Part shown: positions 5,146-6,406 of the stretch, piece after piece
Layout of the letters: each line of letters opens with the position of its first letter
How positions within the stretch are numbered: position 1 is the first letter of the stretch
Assembly (NCBI GenBank): GCA_964556885.1
Contig: CAZKYP010000184.1
Coordinates: 1 to 6,406 of the forward strand
DNA: 6,406 nt
Reading direction: 5' to 3'
Source: CAZKYP01 sp964556885
GTDB taxonomy: Bacteria > Planctomycetota > Phycisphaerae > Sedimentisphaerales > Anaerobacaceae
Made by a program: the position numbers and the translations under genes
Notes under the pieces: model-generated
Database searches by the model: none
The model's input: the letters and a program-made list of their open reading frames with translations, nothing else
Told to the model about the DNA's origin: nothing

Positions 5146-6189
5146 CTACACCTTAGTCATCACTTGATTCAGGGCTTCTATCGTTACATCGATGTCCTGT
5201 GAATCGATACCGCAGTGTGTCACCATACGAAACCTGTTCGGCCTGACAAGGGATAATGTTTTGATTCCTTTATCCGCAAGCCTCTTGATAAATTCCTCCG
5301 AGGTAAGCTTGTTGCTGACCATATCGAAAAATACGATATTCGTCCGTACATTTGATAAATCGATTGATAAACCATCTATTCGACTTATACCCTCCGCTAA
5401 GCGGCGGGCATTATTATGGTCTTCCTCGAGCCTGTCGGCCATCTGTTCCAGGGCCACGATACCTGCTGCGGCGATGATGCCGGCCTGGCGCATTCCGCCT
5501 CCTAATATTTTTCGATTGCGTCTGGCCTTTGCAATAAATTCACTCGAGCCGCAGACCACCGAGCCGACCGGCGCCGAAAGGCCCTTGGACAAACAGAAAC
5601 TCAATGAATCGACACTTCGGGTCAATTCTTTAACATCCACTCCAAGTGCAACAGCGGCGTTGAATATCCGGGCGCCGTCAAGATGGACCGAAAGGCCGTA
5701 CTTTTCGGCAAGAGCCGCCACTGAATCGATATACTCGGCAGATAAAGGCGAGCCGCTGCAATAGTTATGAGTACTTTCCAGGCAAATCAGGCGGGTGCGC
5801 GGGTAGTGTATATTATTGCCGCGAATGGCCTGTTTGATGTCATCCAGCCACATCGTGCCGTCGGACTGGTTGGGAATTGTGCGCGGTTGGATCCCGCCGA
5901 GGGCCGCCATGCCTCCGGCCTCATTGAGAAAGATATGCGATTTATCGCCGAGAATGACTTCATCCCCGCGGCCGCAATGAGTAAGCGTGCATACAAGATT
6001 ACCCATCGTCCCGCTCGGAACATACATTGCCGCCTCTTTTCCCACCCGCTCAGCGGCCATCCGTTCAAGCCGGTTTACCGTCGGGTCCTCGCCGAAAACA
6101 TCGTCGCCGACCTCGGCCTTGTACATCGCCTCCCGCATCGCCTGGGTCGGCAGGGTAACAGTATCACTGCGTAAATCAATGATTTTCAT
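5146..6189 (-). CDS. ltaE: Low-specificity L-threonine aldolase (PLP-dependent)
   Basis: A 347-residue cytoplasmic fold-type I PLP enzyme that cleaves L-threonine and L-allo-threonine to glycine and acetaldehyde. Signature segments are IDLRSDTVTLPT at 4-15, GDDVFGEDPTVNRLE at 28-42, PSGTMGN at 58-64 (cofactor phosphate), and DKSHIFLNEAGG at 82-93 with His86 placed over the PLP ring. HLDGARIFNAAV at 169-180 carries Asp171 and Arg174. LSFCLSKGLSAPVGS at 196-210 holds the Schiff-base Lys202. Length and motif order fit LtaE throughout. The frame stays open for 32 further codons to an ATG at 6285. That extension is not family-like and is read through the repeat patch, so the start is placed at MKIIDLRSD (6189). 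The ribosome site is weak. The gene lies downstream of tRNA-Tyr on the same strand and converges on the membrane-protein gene. Confidence 0.94.
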   Translation of the reverse strand: MKIIDLRSDTVTLPTQAMREAMYKAEVGDDVFGEDPTVNRLERMAAERVGKEAAMYVPSGTMGNLVCTLTHCGRGDEVILGDKSHIFLNEAGGMAALGGIQPRTIPNQSDGTMWLDDIKQAIRGNNIHYPRTRLICLESTHNYCSGSPLSAEYIDSVAALAEKYGLSVHLDGARIFNAAVALGVDVKELTRSVDSLSFCLSKGLSAPVGSVVCGSSEFIAKARRNRKILGGGMRQAGIIAAAGIVALEQMADRLEEDHNNARRLAEGISRIDGLSIDLSNVRTNIVFFDMVSNKLTSEEFIKRLADKGIKTLSLVRPNRFRMVTHCGIDSQDIDVTIEALNQVMTKV

Positions 6190-6199
6190 CGTATAAATC

Positions 6200-6228
6200 C
6201 ATATAAATCTGTAACCGGTGAATGGCAA
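6200..6228 (-). promoter_or_regulatory. Candidate promoter for ltaE
   Basis: On the minus strand TTGCCA (6228-6223; five of six) is followed by 17 bases and TATATG (6205-6200; four of six). Transcription would start only a few bases before the ATG at 6189, giving an almost leaderless message. That fits the lack of a clear ribosome site. The -35 box lies inside the heptamer repeat patch. The fit is moderate; read-through from tRNA-Tyr is the alternative. Confidence 0.3.
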
Positions 6229-6302
6229 TTGGTTATTATTGGATGGAAAAACGCCTGGCACCGGCAAACAGTAACCATTTACCATTTAACCAGTTACCAA
6301 TA
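6213..6302. repeat. Inverted arrays of degenerate heptamers between tRNA-Tyr and ltaE
   Basis: The right arm reads four consecutive ACCANNN heptamers: ACCATTT (6274), ACCATTT (6281), one extra A, ACCAGTT (6289) and ACCAATA (6296). The left arm carries the same kind of unit on the opposite strand: AACCGGT (6213), GAATGGC (6220) and AATTGGT (6227), which are reverse complements of ACCGGTT, GCCATTC and ACCAATT. A TTATTGG follows at 6236-6242. The arms face each other over about 40 bases and could form a long imperfect hairpin. This looks like a small non-coding intergenic repeat; mobility or function is unknown. Confidence 0.5.
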
Positions 6303-6306
6303 AAAA

Positions 6307-6389
6307 TGGGCCGGGATGGATTCGAACCATCGCAGGCTTACGCCAACGGGTTTACAGCCCGTCCCCTTTAGCCACTCGGGCACCGACCC
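6307..6389 (-). tRNA. tRNA-Tyr (anticodon GUA)
   Basis: Read on the minus strand, a 7-bp acceptor stem GGGTCGG/CCGGCCC (one T-G pair) is followed by discriminator A (6307). The anticodon stem ACGGG/CCCGT holds the loop CTGTAAA, with anticodon GTA at 6355-6353. The 14-base variable arm (6345-6332) forms a GGC/GCC stem, as expected for the class II bacterial tyrosine tRNA. The T arm GATGG-TTCGAAT-CCATC is perfect. The 3' CCA is not encoded: TTTTTA follows, which may also help end the transcript. The promoter would lie beyond the right edge. Confidence 0.97.
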
Positions 6390-6406
6390 ATACATCAAGC
6401 TGCAGA

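Noticed and set aside
5192..5764. 190-codon plus-strand frame antisense to ltaE
   Set aside because: It is a shadow of the clearly assigned threonine aldolase; the translation has no recognisable motif and no ribosome site. The same applies to the plus-strand frame at 5767-6174.
6190..6285. N-terminal extension of the threonine aldolase to an ATG at 6285
   Set aside because: The 32 extra codons read through the heptamer repeats and do not resemble any part of the family; the conserved protein begins at MKIIDLRSD.
1..6406. Mobile element, CRISPR array, toxin-antitoxin or defence cluster
   Set aside because: No transposase, integrase, regularly spaced repeats or paired small toxin-like genes were found; all larger frames have housekeeping or single-gene explanations. 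The tRNA-Tyr 3' end is followed by a repeat patch, not by an integrase.

Overview
The window looks like an ordinary chromosomal segment of a bacterium, most likely a planctomycete (Planctomycetota, perhaps the Phycisphaerae side). That placement is an inference. It rests on a SpoVG homologue carrying a four-cysteine zinc-ribbon insert, its position directly downstream of ispE, a FlgM-like protein of the form I associate with this phylum, and generally weak Shine-Dalgarno signals. No plasmid, phage, transposase, CRISPR or toxin-antitoxin genes are visible.

Layout, left to right. The 3' end of pyrE (orotate phosphoribosyltransferase, +) enters from the left edge and converges on a long exported class C beta-lactamase-fold serine hydrolase (-). 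A 513-base AT-rich divergent gap follows. It holds a good promoter for the hydrolase, and on the flgM side three inverted repeats and a sigma-28-like promoter. A small FlgM-type anti-sigma-28 gene (+) lies next, and converges on a two-gene minus-strand unit, ispE-spoVG (isoprenoid precursor kinase, then SpoVG with zinc ribbon). Divergent from ispE is a small two-pass membrane protein of unknown function (+), which ends in a strong hairpin. A low-specificity threonine aldolase (-) and tRNA-Tyr(GUA) (-) close the window, separated by a patch of degenerate heptamer repeats in inverted arrangement.

The genes do not form one pathway. They cover pyrimidine synthesis, an envelope hydrolase, flagellar sigma control, the MEP isoprenoid pathway, a nucleic-acid-binding regulator, amino-acid metabolism and a tRNA. 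The only plausible operon is ispE-spoVG (24-base gap). I do not see a convincing undescribed multi-gene system. The points most worth a second look are the structured leader in front of flgM, the zinc-ribbon SpoVG, the heptamer repeat patch by tRNA-Tyr, and the uncharacterised membrane protein with a histidine-rich tail.
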